Under the pieces are notes generated by a model. The model was not told where the DNA came from. It ran no database searches and saw nothing but the letters and a program-made list of their open reading frames with translations. The position numbers and the translations under genes are program-made. DNA of 64,000 bases from JAGWBJ01 sp964291465 (GTDB lineage: Bacteria > Chloroflexota > Dehalococcoidia > Lucifugimonadales > JAGWBF01): positions 62,001 through 126,000 of the forward strand of contig OZ219931.1 of assembly GCA_964291465.2 (NCBI GenBank), given 5' to 3'. Positions 9,018 to 16,990 of this stretch are shown piece after piece (position 1 is the first letter of the stretch; the number at the start of each line of letters is the position of its first letter).

Positions 9018-9440
9018 TCACCGGCTGCCATGCCCCCTGCTGGAGTTGCCCAGGATGTCGTGAATGGTGTCCACGGTGACGCTGGTGGGGCAGACCGTGT
9101 TGACCCCCAGGTCCTGGTAGAACCGGCCCCGGTCCGGGTCGCCGATGAGGCAGATGACGTCCGGGATGTGGAATATGTGCCTGGCGATCTGGGCTGCCAT
9201 GGCGTTTGTGCAGTCGTCCTCGGAGGCGGCAACGAACAGGTCCACGTTGTTCAACCTCAGTCCCCGCAGGTCGTCCATGATGGAATCGGAGCTCAGCAGC
9301 AGTTCGATGCGGGACTCCTGGGAGAGTGGTTCGAGGCGGTCGGGGTTGGGGTCCATGACGGTTATCCGGTGGCCGCCGCCTGCGAAGGACTCCGCCAGAT
9401 GGCTGCCGAGGACTCCGCAGCCCAGAATCAGGACCTGCAA
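9018..9440 (-). CDS. RCK N-domain (TrkA-N) protein, single domain
   Basis: NAD-binding regulator of 140 residues: Rossmann start MQVLILGCGVLGSHLAESF, acidic MDPNPDRL after strand 2, then the usual NVDLFVAASEDDCTNAM. It stops where the TrkA-C domain would begin, so it is half the usual RCK length. Start is TTG 9440, with AAAGGGG five to six bases upstream. Located between the two-domain RCK protein and the universal stress protein in one minus-strand operon. Confidence 0.8.
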   Translation of the reverse strand: MQVLILGCGVLGSHLAESFAGGGHRITVMDPNPDRLEPLSQESRIELLLSSDSIMDDLRGLRLNNVDLFVAASEDDCTNAMAAQIARHIFHIPDVICLIGDPDRGRFYQDLGVNTVCPTSVTVDTIHDILGNSSRGHGSR

Positions 9441-9452
9441 CGGGGCCCCTTT

Positions 9453-9920
9453 CTAACGCGCAAGGGAGCGGGTCTCGTGCCTGGTCTTGACGCCGTCCAG
9501 CTCCCGCCAGAGCACCACGGGGCACGATGCGTTGGTCAGGAGGTACGATGCCGTCTCTCCGACGGTGAAACGGCCGGTAGCCCTGCCCATGTAGCGCTTG
9601 TAGTTGATTCCCACGACGATGAGGTCCGCGCCCCTCTGGGAGGCCTCCTCCACGATGGCCGGCCCCGCGCTGCGGGCCTGGAGGCACTGGGCCTCCACCC
9701 TGTACTTCTCCTCGTGGCTCACGGCTTCGATGCGGTCCAGGGCCGCCTCGGCGTGGGACGGGTCCACCTCGGCGTCCAGGGGCAGGTCGTGGGTCACCTC
9801 GATGATGTGGACGGCGTAGAGCCTGGCCTTGGTCTCCCGGGCCAGCCCGCAGGCCAGCCGGAAGGCGCCCTCGCCTGCCCTGTCTCCGTTCACCGGGACG
9901 AGGATGGACTTGGCGTGCAT
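9453..9920 (-). CDS. Universal stress protein (UspA fold)
   Basis: Single UspA domain of 155 residues, beginning MHAKSILVPVNGD and ending with the strand VVLWRE. The ATP-binding segment appears as ADLIVVGINYKRYMGRATGRFTVGETASYLL, where the usual GxxGxxxxGS motif is degenerate, so nucleotide binding is uncertain. The longer upstream frame is ignored because ATG 9920 is nearly adjacent to the stop of ktrA (9922). Being inside a K+ uptake operon suggests a role in osmotic or energy stress. Confidence 0.8.
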   Translation of the reverse strand: MHAKSILVPVNGDRAGEGAFRLACGLARETKARLYAVHIIEVTHDLPLDAEVDPSHAEAALDRIEAVSHEEKYRVEAQCLQARSAGPAIVEEASQRGADLIVVGINYKRYMGRATGRFTVGETASYLLTNASCPVVLWRELDGVKTRHETRSLAR

Positions 9921-9921
9921 G

Positions 9922-10653
9922 TCAGGCGGCCCGTCCTGTCTGGGGAGGACGCCGCCCCCGCTCCATCTCCGGCTCAGGCCGCGCCCGGTGGTTGTCGCCG
10001 AGCTGTATCTTGCCAAGCTGCTCGGCGTTTCCCGCCACTATGAGGATGTCCCCGGGCTTGACCTCCTCCTCCTTGGCGGGTATCAGGAAGTACTCTCGGC
10101 CCCGGCGAATGGCCAGCACGGCGATGCCGTACTTGTCCCGGGGCCGGGACAGCCCCGACTCGTCCAGCGTCTGCTTGACGAGCTGCTCGGGGGGGCGCAG
10201 CTTGGTGATGCCGTAGTTGGGGGCCACCTCCATGTAGTCCAGCACACCCGGTTCGAAGCCGATGTGGGCCAGCCGGTGCCCCATGTCCCGCTCGGGGTAC
10301 ACGACTTTGTCGGCCCCGATGCGTTCCATGGCGTTTGCGTGGAGGTCGTTGATGGCGCGGGTGACGATGTATGGTATGCGCAGGTCCTTCAGCAGCACGG
10401 TGGCCAGGATGCTGGACTGGATGTCCGTTCCGATGGCCACTATGGCCACGTCGAAGTTGTTGACTCCCAGCTCCGTCAGAGATGCTTCGCTGGTGGCGTC
10501 GGCCTTCACCGCGTAGGTGACGTGGCCCAACATGTTCTGAACGTTCTCTTCGTCCAGATCGATGCCCAGCACGTCGTGGCCCATCTGGTACAGCTCCTGG
10601 GCCACGCTGGAGCCGAACCTCCCCAGTCCTATCACCACCACCTGCTTGTTCAT
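9922..10653 (-). CDS. ktrA: KtrA/TrkA-like potassium uptake regulatory subunit
   Basis: Octameric RCK gating subunit of a Ktr transporter, 243 residues. RCK-N domain VVVIGLGRFGSSVAQEL with acidic LGIDLDEE, then a TrkA-C domain (about 140-220) including KPGDILIVAG. The C-terminal 20 residues are Arg/Pro/Glu-rich. The gene follows ktrB with 57 bp between, the standard Ktr arrangement, so KtrA-KtrB partnership is well supported. Binding of ATP/ADP or NAD in the RCK pocket is expected from the family. Confidence 0.88.
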   Translation of the reverse strand: MNKQVVVIGLGRFGSSVAQELYQMGHDVLGIDLDEENVQNMLGHVTYAVKADATSEASLTELGVNNFDVAIVAIGTDIQSSILATVLLKDLRIPYIVTRAINDLHANAMERIGADKVVYPERDMGHRLAHIGFEPGVLDYMEVAPNYGITKLRPPEQLVKQTLDESGLSRPRDKYGIAVLAIRRGREYFLIPAKEEEVKPGDILIVAGNAEQLGKIQLGDNHRARPEPEMERGRRPPQTGRAA

Positions 10654-10710
10654 TCCGTCCTCTCCGAGGGACCTGCCCCACCCAGCCTAGGACAAGACCG
10701 GGACCCGGGG

Positions 10711-12138
10711 TCACCCTATTTTAACTCTTTCCTGAACAAAACGGTACACCGTAGCCTCCTCCCTTGGGACCAGGGCGAGGGCCATGGTGAGGGGTCCCAG
10801 CCGGCCCACGAACATGGCGATCATGAACAGTATCTTGCCGGCAAGGCTGAGCTGTGGCGGAACACCCGTCGACAGGCCCGTGGTGCCGAAGGCCGATATG
10901 GTGTCGAAGAACAGGTTGAGGAAGGGTATGTTCTCCTCGGTCAGCATCATGACCAGGGCCAGTACGAATATGGAGGTCATGGCAAGGGCCACCACCGTCA
11001 GGGCCCTGTGGACCTGGAAGTGGGGTATCTCCCGGCCGAAGGCCTCGGTTTGGAGCCTGCCCCGGACTGACGAGATGGTCGCGGCGATGATCACCGCCAG
11101 CGTCGCCACTTTGACGCCTCCAGCCACGGACCCCGCCGCTCCCCCGACGAACATCAGGAACGGGTAGAAGAGCCTTGTCAGCTCCGTAGACGTGCCCATG
11201 TCCAGGGTGGTCAGCCCCGCGGTCCGCCCGCTGACGGACTGGAACACCGACTGGGCGAGCTTGTGGAGCACGGACATGGGGCCCAGCGTATCCTTGTTGT
11301 CGTACTCGGCCAGGAAGAACACCAGCGCTCCCATCACCCACAGAAGGAGGCTGACGGAGAGGACCATCTTGGTGTCCAGGGCGAACCTGGAGAACCGGTG
11401 TTGCCGGAACACGTCCACCAGCACCGTCCAGCCGATCCCCCCCAGGATTATGAGGCAGCCTACGAACCCGAGCAGCACCGAGTCCGCCAAGTAGCTCTCC
11501 AGGCTGGACGCGTCGGGCAGGATGGAGAAGCCGGCGTTGTTGAACCCCGAGACCGACAGGAAGGCGGACTGCCATATGGACTCGCCCAGCGAGAAGTCCT
11601 CGTGGATTCGCCACCAGATGGTCCCTGTGCCTATGGCGTATACCGCCAGAACGATGAGGACGATGTTCCGCAGCACCGCCGCCAGGCCTCCCATGCGGTC
11701 CACGCCCATGGTATCCCGCATCAGCATGCGCTCGGGCAGGGTTATGTGCTGGCCGACGATTATGAGCAGGAAGGTGGCGATGGTCGTGAATCCCAGGCCT
11801 CCCACCAACATGAGGGTGAATATCACGGCGTGTCCGAAGGTGGTCCAGTAGTCCGCGGTATTCACCACCGTGTGGCCGGTCACGGTGACGGCCGAGGTGG
11901 CCGTGAAGAAGGCGTTGGCGATGGGCGTGAACCCCTCCTCGCCGGCGTTGGAGATGGGGAGCAGCAGCAGCACGCCGCCCGTCACTATCAACCACGAAAA
12001 GCCGTAGAAGAGGATTAGGGGGGGCGAGGTCCTGCGGCTGGGATGGCGCTCATGGACCCGTTGGACTGACGAGGGCCCCACGTCCCGGACCCTGGGGCGC
12101 CGGACTACCCTGTCACCTGCTCTGGAGCGTTTCTGCAT
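10711..12138 (-). CDS. ktrB: KtrB/TrkH-type potassium (or Na+/K+) transport channel subunit
   Basis: Integral membrane K+ translocating subunit of 475 residues with four M1-P-M2 repeats. The selectivity-filter segments are visible in order: SAVTVTGHTV, LSVSGFNNAGFS, QSVSGRTAGLTTLD and SAFGTTGLSTG, each with the key glycine. A basic N-terminal tail of about 40 residues precedes the first helix. It is the promoter-proximal gene of the operon running through ktrA, the stress protein and the RCK genes to pheA. Filter 1 with VTG is usual for KtrB. Confidence 0.9.
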   Translation of the reverse strand: MQKRSRAGDRVVRRPRVRDVGPSSVQRVHERHPSRRTSPPLILFYGFSWLIVTGGVLLLLPISNAGEEGFTPIANAFFTATSAVTVTGHTVVNTADYWTTFGHAVIFTLMLVGGLGFTTIATFLLIIVGQHITLPERMLMRDTMGVDRMGGLAAVLRNIVLIVLAVYAIGTGTIWWRIHEDFSLGESIWQSAFLSVSGFNNAGFSILPDASSLESYLADSVLLGFVGCLIILGGIGWTVLVDVFRQHRFSRFALDTKMVLSVSLLLWVMGALVFFLAEYDNKDTLGPMSVLHKLAQSVFQSVSGRTAGLTTLDMGTSTELTRLFYPFLMFVGGAAGSVAGGVKVATLAVIIAATISSVRGRLQTEAFGREIPHFQVHRALTVVALAMTSIFVLALVMMLTEENIPFLNLFFDTISAFGTTGLSTGVPPQLSLAGKILFMIAMFVGRLGPLTMALALVPREEATVYRFVQERVKIG

Positions 12139-12214
12139 CTTGGGTAGCGAGAACCACGCGCCTGCGTGCCGCTTCTCTAGGTTGGCCGGTGTCCTTCCCC
12201 GCTATTGTCCGCCC

Positions 12215-12243
12215 AGTATACTCCCCGCGGGATTCCAGGAAAA
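12215..12243 (-). promoter_or_regulatory. Probable ktrB promoter with CCCGCGGGG block
   Basis: Minus strand: TATACT (12220-12215) followed by GGGC, with CCCGCGGGG starting 2 bp upstream of the hexamer; the position 17 bp upstream reads TTTTCC, a weak -35. The same arrangement, CCCGCGGGG-NN-TATACTGGGC, occurs at the guaB3 promoter. The leader would be about 70 nt. Confidence 0.45.
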
Positions 12244-12379
12244 GCGCACCGAGCCCCTCCCGCCTTGGCTTGTGGAACCCGAGAATCCGATGGCGGCGGA
12301 GTGGCGTACATCCCTAGAACGGATGGAAGGCGCAGGAATTGGGTCCACCAAATTCATGGCCATTTGTATAGAAATAGTC

Positions 12380-12408
12380 TTGACATAGTTTTGACCTCGT
12401 GCTAGATT
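12380..12408 (+). promoter_or_regulatory. Strong sigma70-like promoter of the small CxxC protein
   Basis: TTGACA (12380-12385), 17-bp spacer, TAGATT (12403-12408), with TGC just before the -10 (extended -10). Predicted +1 near 12415 gives a 23-nt leader holding a GGGGGGAGGGG binding site. Confidence 0.75.
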
Positions 12409-12437
12409 CTTTCTCCTTAGAAGGGGGGAGGGGCCCA

Positions 12438-12686
12438 ATGGTACAGCAAGCTTCGAGACCACTATCGCCACACATCGACGCGGCCGTCGTGTGCCGTCAC
12501 CACTGGATAATAGAGGAGCCGGTGGGCCCGGTGAGCATGGGCGTTTGCCAGCAGTGCTCGGAAGTGCGCGAGTTTAAGAACTATATCGAATCGGCGCCAT
12601 GGGGCGAGGACAGCACGGCGAGTCAGCCCCCGGCCGGTCTTCTGGATGACTCTACCGAAGAGCCCGAAGAGCCCGAGGACAGCTAG
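12438..12686 (+). CDS. Small conserved CxxC protein
   Basis: Protein of 82 residues. Its core reads CRHHWIIEEP..GPVSMGVCQQCSEVREFKNYIE, with His-His, a CxxC pair and a CREF-like ending that could bind one metal ion. Similar short HHW..G.C..C.EVREF proteins are, to my knowledge, common and uncharacterised in Chloroflexota and related bacteria. The tail is acidic and Pro-rich (EEPEEPEDS). Start ATG 12438 is chosen from a strong Shine-Dalgarno and promoter rather than the ATG-like start 39 bases upstream. Monocistronic; function unknown. Confidence 0.8.
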   Translation: MVQQASRPLSPHIDAAVVCRHHWIIEEPVGPVSMGVCQQCSEVREFKNYIESAPWGEDSTASQPPAGLLDDSTEEPEEPEDS

Positions 12687-12692
12687 CCCCGG

Positions 12693-12712
12693 GTCCCGGA
12701 CCGGTCCGGGAC
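12693..12712. terminator. 20-bp perfect palindrome between convergent genes
   Basis: GTCCCGGACC immediately followed by its reverse complement, seven bases after the small gene's stop and 40 bp from the end of cofE. It has no following T-run, so it would be a factor-dependent or weak bidirectional terminator. Confidence 0.45.
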
Positions 12713-12751
12713 ATGAAACGACCCTGGCGTCTTTCCGGCTCGCTACGCTTG

Positions 12752-13519
12752 CTACCGGAACATGTCCCGCTCCGCGGGCCTGATGAGGGCCCGGGCGCCC
12801 CTCGCCCTCTCGGGGTCCGGGGCCGCGGTCCGATAGCCCTTGATCACCGCCGCCGGCACGCCATCCACCTTCCCCGTGACCAGCTCCGCTGCGGCCGCCA
12901 GCTCGTCGGCGACGGCGATGACGGTGGTCCGCATCACCTGCCCGTGGCAGTCCTCCCGGCCCACGTAGTCCGCCATCGGGTCCATGCCGGCCACGCCTAT
13001 GGCCACGTTGGTCGCGCCCTCCCGCCAGGGCCGGCCGAAGGTATCGGAGACGATCACTGCCACGTTGACGCCCAGGGCCTCCCGCACCGCCTGGCGGACC
13101 GCCTCGGCCGAGGCGTCGGGGTCCACGGGCAGCAGGGCGACCGAGTCGTCGCCCGGGACGTTGGAGGCATCTACCCCGGCATTGGCGCAGTTGAAGCCGT
13201 GCTGGGTCTCGCTGATGATGTTACCCTGCTCCATGCGAACGATGCGCCTGCTCTCCCGCAGGATGATCTCGGTGTGGCGCGGGTCCCGGTTGGACTCCTG
13301 GGAGAGGCGGGCGGCGACGGTTGAGGGTTCCACGTCCCGGAGCCTCACGACGCGGCCCTCGGCCTTGGAGACGATCTTCTGTGTTATGACGAGGACGTCG
13401 CCTTCCTCGATGGGAGTCTTCTGCCGGGCGGCCGCCTCCAGGACCAACCTGGCCACATCGTCCCCCTCCTTCACCTCACCTATTCCGGCCAGGCCTATCA
13501 GCCGCACCTCAGCGGGCAT
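12752..13519 (-). CDS. cofE: Coenzyme F420-0:L-glutamate ligase
   Basis: Adds gamma-linked glutamates to F420-0 using GTP. 255 residues, the archaeal CofE / bacterial FbiB N-domain type without the nitroreductase-like C-domain of FbiB. Recognisable blocks: DVLVITQKIVSKAEGR, the HTEIILRESRRIVR segment, HGFNCANAGVDASNV, and VIVSDTFGRPWREG, which make up the metal and nucleotide site. ATG 13519 with AGGTGAG upstream is preferred to an earlier in-frame start. It shows that this organism makes F420, which fits the LLM and Ddn-like enzymes elsewhere. Other F420 genes are not in the window. Confidence 0.93.
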   Translation of the reverse strand: MPAEVRLIGLAGIGEVKEGDDVARLVLEAAARQKTPIEEGDVLVITQKIVSKAEGRVVRLRDVEPSTVAARLSQESNRDPRHTEIILRESRRIVRMEQGNIISETQHGFNCANAGVDASNVPGDDSVALLPVDPDASAEAVRQAVREALGVNVAVIVSDTFGRPWREGATNVAIGVAGMDPMADYVGREDCHGQVMRTTVIAVADELAAAAELVTGKVDGVPAAVIKGYRTAAPDPERARGARALIRPAERDMFR

Positions 13520-13711
13520 CGTGCTCACCTCTCTCTTTGCCGGGCCCATGCCTCGTCCAGGCTATCAGCAGGTGCAAGACCCGGTTGGCCTGTCCGCTCT
13601 CTCCCGCGAAAGGAATGGTCCAGTACAAGTGCGAACCCCCCTGGTCGCGGGAACGACGGTGGACGGGCTGGGGCGGACGGACAGTCTTGCATCTCCGTGC
13701 CTGGTGGGGCC

Positions 13712-13717
13712 AGTATA
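13712..13717 (-). promoter_or_regulatory. Possible cofE -10 element
   Basis: Minus-strand TATACT followed by GG, like other start regions in this window. No good -35; the region 17 bp upstream overlaps the pduO -10, so the two divergent promoters may compete. The leader would be about 185 nt. Confidence 0.3.
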
Positions 13718-13735
13718 GCGCCTCCAAATGCCCTG

Positions 13736-13744
13736 TGCTACAAT
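13736..13744 (+). promoter_or_regulatory. Extended -10 promoter upstream of the PduO-type gene
   Basis: TGC directly before TACAAT (13739-13744), predicted +1 near 13751 and a leader of about 38 nt. No -35 hexamer of note. Confidence 0.5.
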
Positions 13745-13788
13745 CTGTCATCGGGCTGTCCCCGGGCTGTCACCGGGCCGGAGCACGC

Positions 13789-14364
13789 ATGACCTCCTCC
13801 CCCAGGAAGAAGATATACACCAAGTACGGCGACGAGGGCTCGACCAGCCTGCTGTACGGCGGACGCGTGTCCAAGAACAACGCCCATACCGAGGCCTACG
13901 GCATCACGGATGAAGCGGTCTCGGCGATGGGTCTGGCCCGGGCCCTCTCCGACGACCCCAAGGTCAAGGAGGTGCTGGTCCGCCTCCAGCGGGAGCTGTT
14001 CATCGTGGGGGCGGAGCTGGCCACCGACCCCGAGCGGTACGAGCTGTTCAACCGGCATTTCAAGCCCGTCACCGCCGAGATGGTGGCCGGGCTGGAGGAG
14101 CTGATAGACGGCCTGGAGTCCGAGGCCGAGATGCCCAACGTCTTCATTCTCCCGGGCGGCTCCCCGGCCTCGGCGGCCATGGACGTGGCCCGCACCATCA
14201 CGCGCACGGCGGAGCGCCGCTGTGTAGCCCTCAAGGAGCAGGGCGGTCTGACGAACTCCGATATCCTCCACTACATGAACCGGTTGGGAGACCTGCTGTT
14301 CGTTCTGGCCCGCTACCAGGACAGGGACCTGCCCATTGAGAGGGCCACCGGAGACCAGGTGTAG
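13789..14364 (+). CDS. Cob(I)alamin adenosyltransferase, PduO type
   Basis: Transfers the adenosyl group of ATP to Co(I) cobalamin. 191-residue helical-bundle enzyme: N-terminal ATP-binding KIYTKYGDEGSTSLLYGG, central LILPGGSPASAAMDVART-like segment (here FILPGGSPASAAMDVART), RTAERR and the C-terminal YMNRLGDLLFVLARYQD. The first motif differs slightly from the usual TKTGDxGxT (TKYGDEGST). A separate CobO-type enzyme is at 32762, so two unrelated families of this activity coexist. ATG 13789 begins the conserved region after a short lysine-rich lead. Confidence 0.93.
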   Translation: MTSSPRKKIYTKYGDEGSTSLLYGGRVSKNNAHTEAYGITDEAVSAMGLARALSDDPKVKEVLVRLQRELFIVGAELATDPERYELFNRHFKPVTAEMVAGLEELIDGLESEAEMPNVFILPGGSPASAAMDVARTITRTAERRCVALKEQGGLTNSDILHYMNRLGDLLFVLARYQDRDLPIERATGDQV

Positions 14365-14448
14365 GCTGACGACGGTCTGTCCGCGGTCCGCTCCTGAGGC
14401 GCCGGCAGCCCCCTCCCGGCCCGGGACGGCACCCCCCAAGGGCTTACG

Positions 14449-15105
14449 ATGACATCTCCTCGATCCCCCAGCACCGGCCCCGAACGCCTTCGGGTTGCGG
14501 TCGTCGACTACGAATCGGGCAACCTCAGGAGCGTGTCTCAGGCCCTGGCCAAGGCCGGGGCCGAGCCCGTGGTCACCGGGGACCCCCGGGTCCTCCTGGA
14601 CTGCCCGGCGGCGGTGCTCCCCGGGGTCGGCGCCGGCGACTCGGCCATGAGGGCGTTGCACCAGCGGGGGCTGACGGGACCCCTCCGGGAGTTCGTCGGG
14701 TCCGGCAGGCCCTTTCTGGGTGTCTGCCTGGGGCTGCAGCTGCTGATGGACCGCACCGAGGAGGGGGACGCGTCCTGCCTGGGGCTGGTCCCGGGGGTCA
14801 CGCGAAGGCTGCCCAACGGACTGAAGGTGCCTCACATGGGGTGGAACCAGGTCGCGCTGACGGGCGCCCATCCGGTGCTGGAGGGAATACCGGACAACGC
14901 GGACTTCTACTTCGTTCACAGCTACTACGCCGACCCGGCGGAGGCCGGTGTGGTCGCCGCGGTAACCGAGTACGGCCCCAGGTTCTGTAGTATCATTGCG
15001 GTGGACAACCTCATCGCGACCCAGTTTCACCCGGAGAAGAGCGGCGCCCTGGGCCTGCGCCTGTACGAGGGCTTCGTCAGGTACGCCCAGGGCCGCCGAC
15101 GCTGA
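14449..15105 (+). CDS. hisH: Imidazole glycerol phosphate synthase, glutaminase subunit
   Basis: Supplies ammonia from glutamine to HisF. 218 residues of class I amidotransferase fold: oxyanion region LPGVGAGDSAM, nucleophile Cys in FLGVCLGLQLL, and the His-Glu pair in QFHPEKSG. The segment VDYESGNLRS at the N-terminus is typical of HisH. First gene of an eight-gene plus-strand run through hisIE. An 84-bp gap follows the adenosyltransferase gene and no clear promoter was seen, so the run may be transcribed from the PduO promoter. Confidence 0.95.
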   Translation: MTSPRSPSTGPERLRVAVVDYESGNLRSVSQALAKAGAEPVVTGDPRVLLDCPAAVLPGVGAGDSAMRALHQRGLTGPLREFVGSGRPFLGVCLGLQLLMDRTEEGDASCLGLVPGVTRRLPNGLKVPHMGWNQVALTGAHPVLEGIPDNADFYFVHSYYADPAEAGVVAAVTEYGPRFCSIIAVDNLIATQFHPEKSGALGLRLYEGFVRYAQGRRR

Positions 15106-15136
15106 ACGGGAGCCCGAGGGAAGGCCGAGCGTAGAG

Positions 15137-16243
15137 TTGAACCGGCTGGATATCGTTTCCCACAACCCCGAGCGGGCGTACCAGGGATACACTCTGTTCG
15201 CGCCCCTCAGCGGCCAGGCCGTTTATCTGGTGGACATGGATGGGGCCGTGGTCCACCGCTGGGAGATGCCGTACCGCCCCGCCAGCTACGGCTACCTCCT
15301 GGAGGACGGCCACCTCCTGTACGGCGGGGTCACCGGCAAGAGCCCCGTGACCCTGGGGGGCCGGGGCGGGATAGTCATGGAGGTGGACTGGGAGGGAAAC
15401 CTCTTCTGGCAGTACGAGGAGAGCACCCTGCACCACGACTTCCATCGCCTGCCGAACAACAACACCATGGTCCTCGCCTGGGAGCCGGTGCCCGACGACC
15501 TCCGGGGCCGCATCGCGGGGGGCGTGCCGGGGACCGAGCACGAGCAGGGCATCTGGGGGGACGTGTTCCGGGAGGTGACTCCCGAGGGCGGGGTCGTCTG
15601 GGAGTGGCACTCCCACGAGCACCTGGACCCTGGGGGGGACCCCATCTGCCCCCTGGAGCCCAGGGACGAGTGGGGCCACGCCAACGCCTGCAACGTGCTG
15701 CCCGACGGCAACCTGCTGACCAGCTTCCGGCGCCTCAACACCGTTGCCATCGTCGACCGGGTGAGCGGCGCCTTCCTCTGGAAATGGGGCAGGCGGGACC
15801 TGGGCCACCAGCACGACCCCACGATGCTGGAGACCGGCAACGTGCTGCTCTTCGACAACGGCTGGCACGCCTCCCAGTCGCCCAGCGCGGGCTCGCGCGT
15901 CCTCGAGGTGGACCCCAGGACGGACCAGACTGTGTGGTGCTACCGGACCCGGCCTCCGTGGGCCTTCTTCAGCTCCTTTCTCAGCGGCGCCCAGCGCCTG
16001 CCCAACGGGAATACCCTCGTGTGCGCGGGAATGACGGGCCGCCTGTTCGAGGTCACCACCGGGGGGGAGGTCGTCTGGGAGTACGTGAACCCATTCTTCG
16101 GCGACGACGAGCGCTTCGGCCTCTCCAACCACGTGTTTCGCGCCTACAGGTATCCGCCCGACTTCCCGGGCTTCAGGGGCAAGTGCATCGACCCCGGCAG
16201 GTACGACTGGCTGAACCACCTGTACGGTCCCGCCCGGAGGTAG
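15137..16243 (+). CDS. Arylsulfotransferase-like beta-propeller protein
   Basis: About 368 residues, related to the ASST (arylsulfate sulfotransferase) propeller family. It starts with YTLFAPLSGQAVYLVDMDG and VVHRWEMP, then repeated blades with W-x-W and LPNGN motifs (LPDGNLL, MLETGNVL, LPNGNTLVC). There is no signal peptide, although the classic ASST is periplasmic. Candidate catalytic histidines are in LHHDFHRL and HQHDP; which one acts is not clear. No good start codon is visible: TTG 15137 lies 31 bp after hisH, with GAGGGAAGG about 12 bases upstream. hisA starts on the base after its stop. Its role in a histidine operon is unexplained. Confidence 0.7.
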   Translation: MNRLDIVSHNPERAYQGYTLFAPLSGQAVYLVDMDGAVVHRWEMPYRPASYGYLLEDGHLLYGGVTGKSPVTLGGRGGIVMEVDWEGNLFWQYEESTLHHDFHRLPNNNTMVLAWEPVPDDLRGRIAGGVPGTEHEQGIWGDVFREVTPEGGVVWEWHSHEHLDPGGDPICPLEPRDEWGHANACNVLPDGNLLTSFRRLNTVAIVDRVSGAFLWKWGRRDLGHQHDPTMLETGNVLLFDNGWHASQSPSAGSRVLEVDPRTDQTVWCYRTRPPWAFFSSFLSGAQRLPNGNTLVCAGMTGRLFEVTTGGEVVWEYVNPFFGDDERFGLSNHVFRAYRYPPDFPGFRGKCIDPGRYDWLNHLYGPARR

Positions 16244-16972
16244 ATGGTCGTGGAGGTGATACCGGCCATCGACATCCGCGGCGGCCGTTGCGTGCGCCTG
16301 TACCAGGGGGACTACGCCAGGGAGACCGTGTACTCCGACGACCCCGCCGCCGTCGCGCTGCGCTGGCGGGAGCAGGGGGCTCCCCGTCTCCACCTGGTCG
16401 ACCTGGATGGGGCCGTCCGGGGGCGTCCCGTCAACCTCGACACCGTGGGGGCCATCGTGGAGCAGGCCGGCCTCCCCGTTCAGTGCGGCGGCGGGATCAG
16501 GAGCTTCGAGACGGCCCAGGCCCTGTTCGACCGGGGCGTCCAGCGGGTCGTCCTGGGCACCTCGGCCGTGCGGTCTCCCGACCTGGTGGAGCGCTTGTGT
16601 CTGGAGTGGGGTAGTGATAGGGTGGTAGTGGCAGTGGACGCCAGGGACGGCAGGGTCGCCATAGAGGGGTGGACGGAGGGCACCTCCGTCGCATCCGCCG
16701 ACCTGATGCGGGGAATGATGGATGCCGGCGTGCGCAGGTTCCTGTACACCGACATCTCCCGGGACGGGACCTTGGGCGAGCCCAACTTCGAGGCCCTCCA
16801 AGACTTACTTGGCGTCATCGACTGCCCGATCCAGGCATCCGGCGGCGTTTCCCGGAAGGAGCACCTGGTGCGTCTGGCCTCCATGGGAGCGGAGGGCGCC
16901 ATCGTAGGCCGGGCCCTGTACACGGGCGACCTGGACCTGAGGGCCGCCGTGAGGGCGGCGGGCAACGGCTAG
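16244..16972 (+). CDS. hisA: ProFAR isomerase (1-(5-phosphoribosyl)-5-[(5-phosphoribosylamino)methylideneamino]imidazole-4-carboxamide isomerase)
   Basis: Amadori isomerase of histidine biosynthesis. 242-residue (beta/alpha)8 barrel with the catalytic Asp near the N-terminus (VIPAIDIRGGRCVRLYQGD), the first phosphate-binding loop VQCGGGIRS, the second catalytic Asp in LYTDISRDGT and the second phosphate loop IQASGGVS. ATG 16244 directly abuts the TAG of the preceding propeller gene and has GGAGG close upstream. A GTG six bases later is an alternative start. Confidence 0.95.
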   Translation: MVVEVIPAIDIRGGRCVRLYQGDYARETVYSDDPAAVALRWREQGAPRLHLVDLDGAVRGRPVNLDTVGAIVEQAGLPVQCGGGIRSFETAQALFDRGVQRVVLGTSAVRSPDLVERLCLEWGSDRVVVAVDARDGRVAIEGWTEGTSVASADLMRGMMDAGVRRFLYTDISRDGTLGEPNFEALQDLLGVIDCPIQASGGVSRKEHLVRLASMGAEGAIVGRALYTGDLDLRAAVRAAGNG

Positions 16973-16990
16973 ACGGTGGAGCGAAGGCCC

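Noticed and set aside
12399..12437. Earlier start for the small CxxC gene
   Set aside because: It lies in the promoter -10 region, before the predicted +1.
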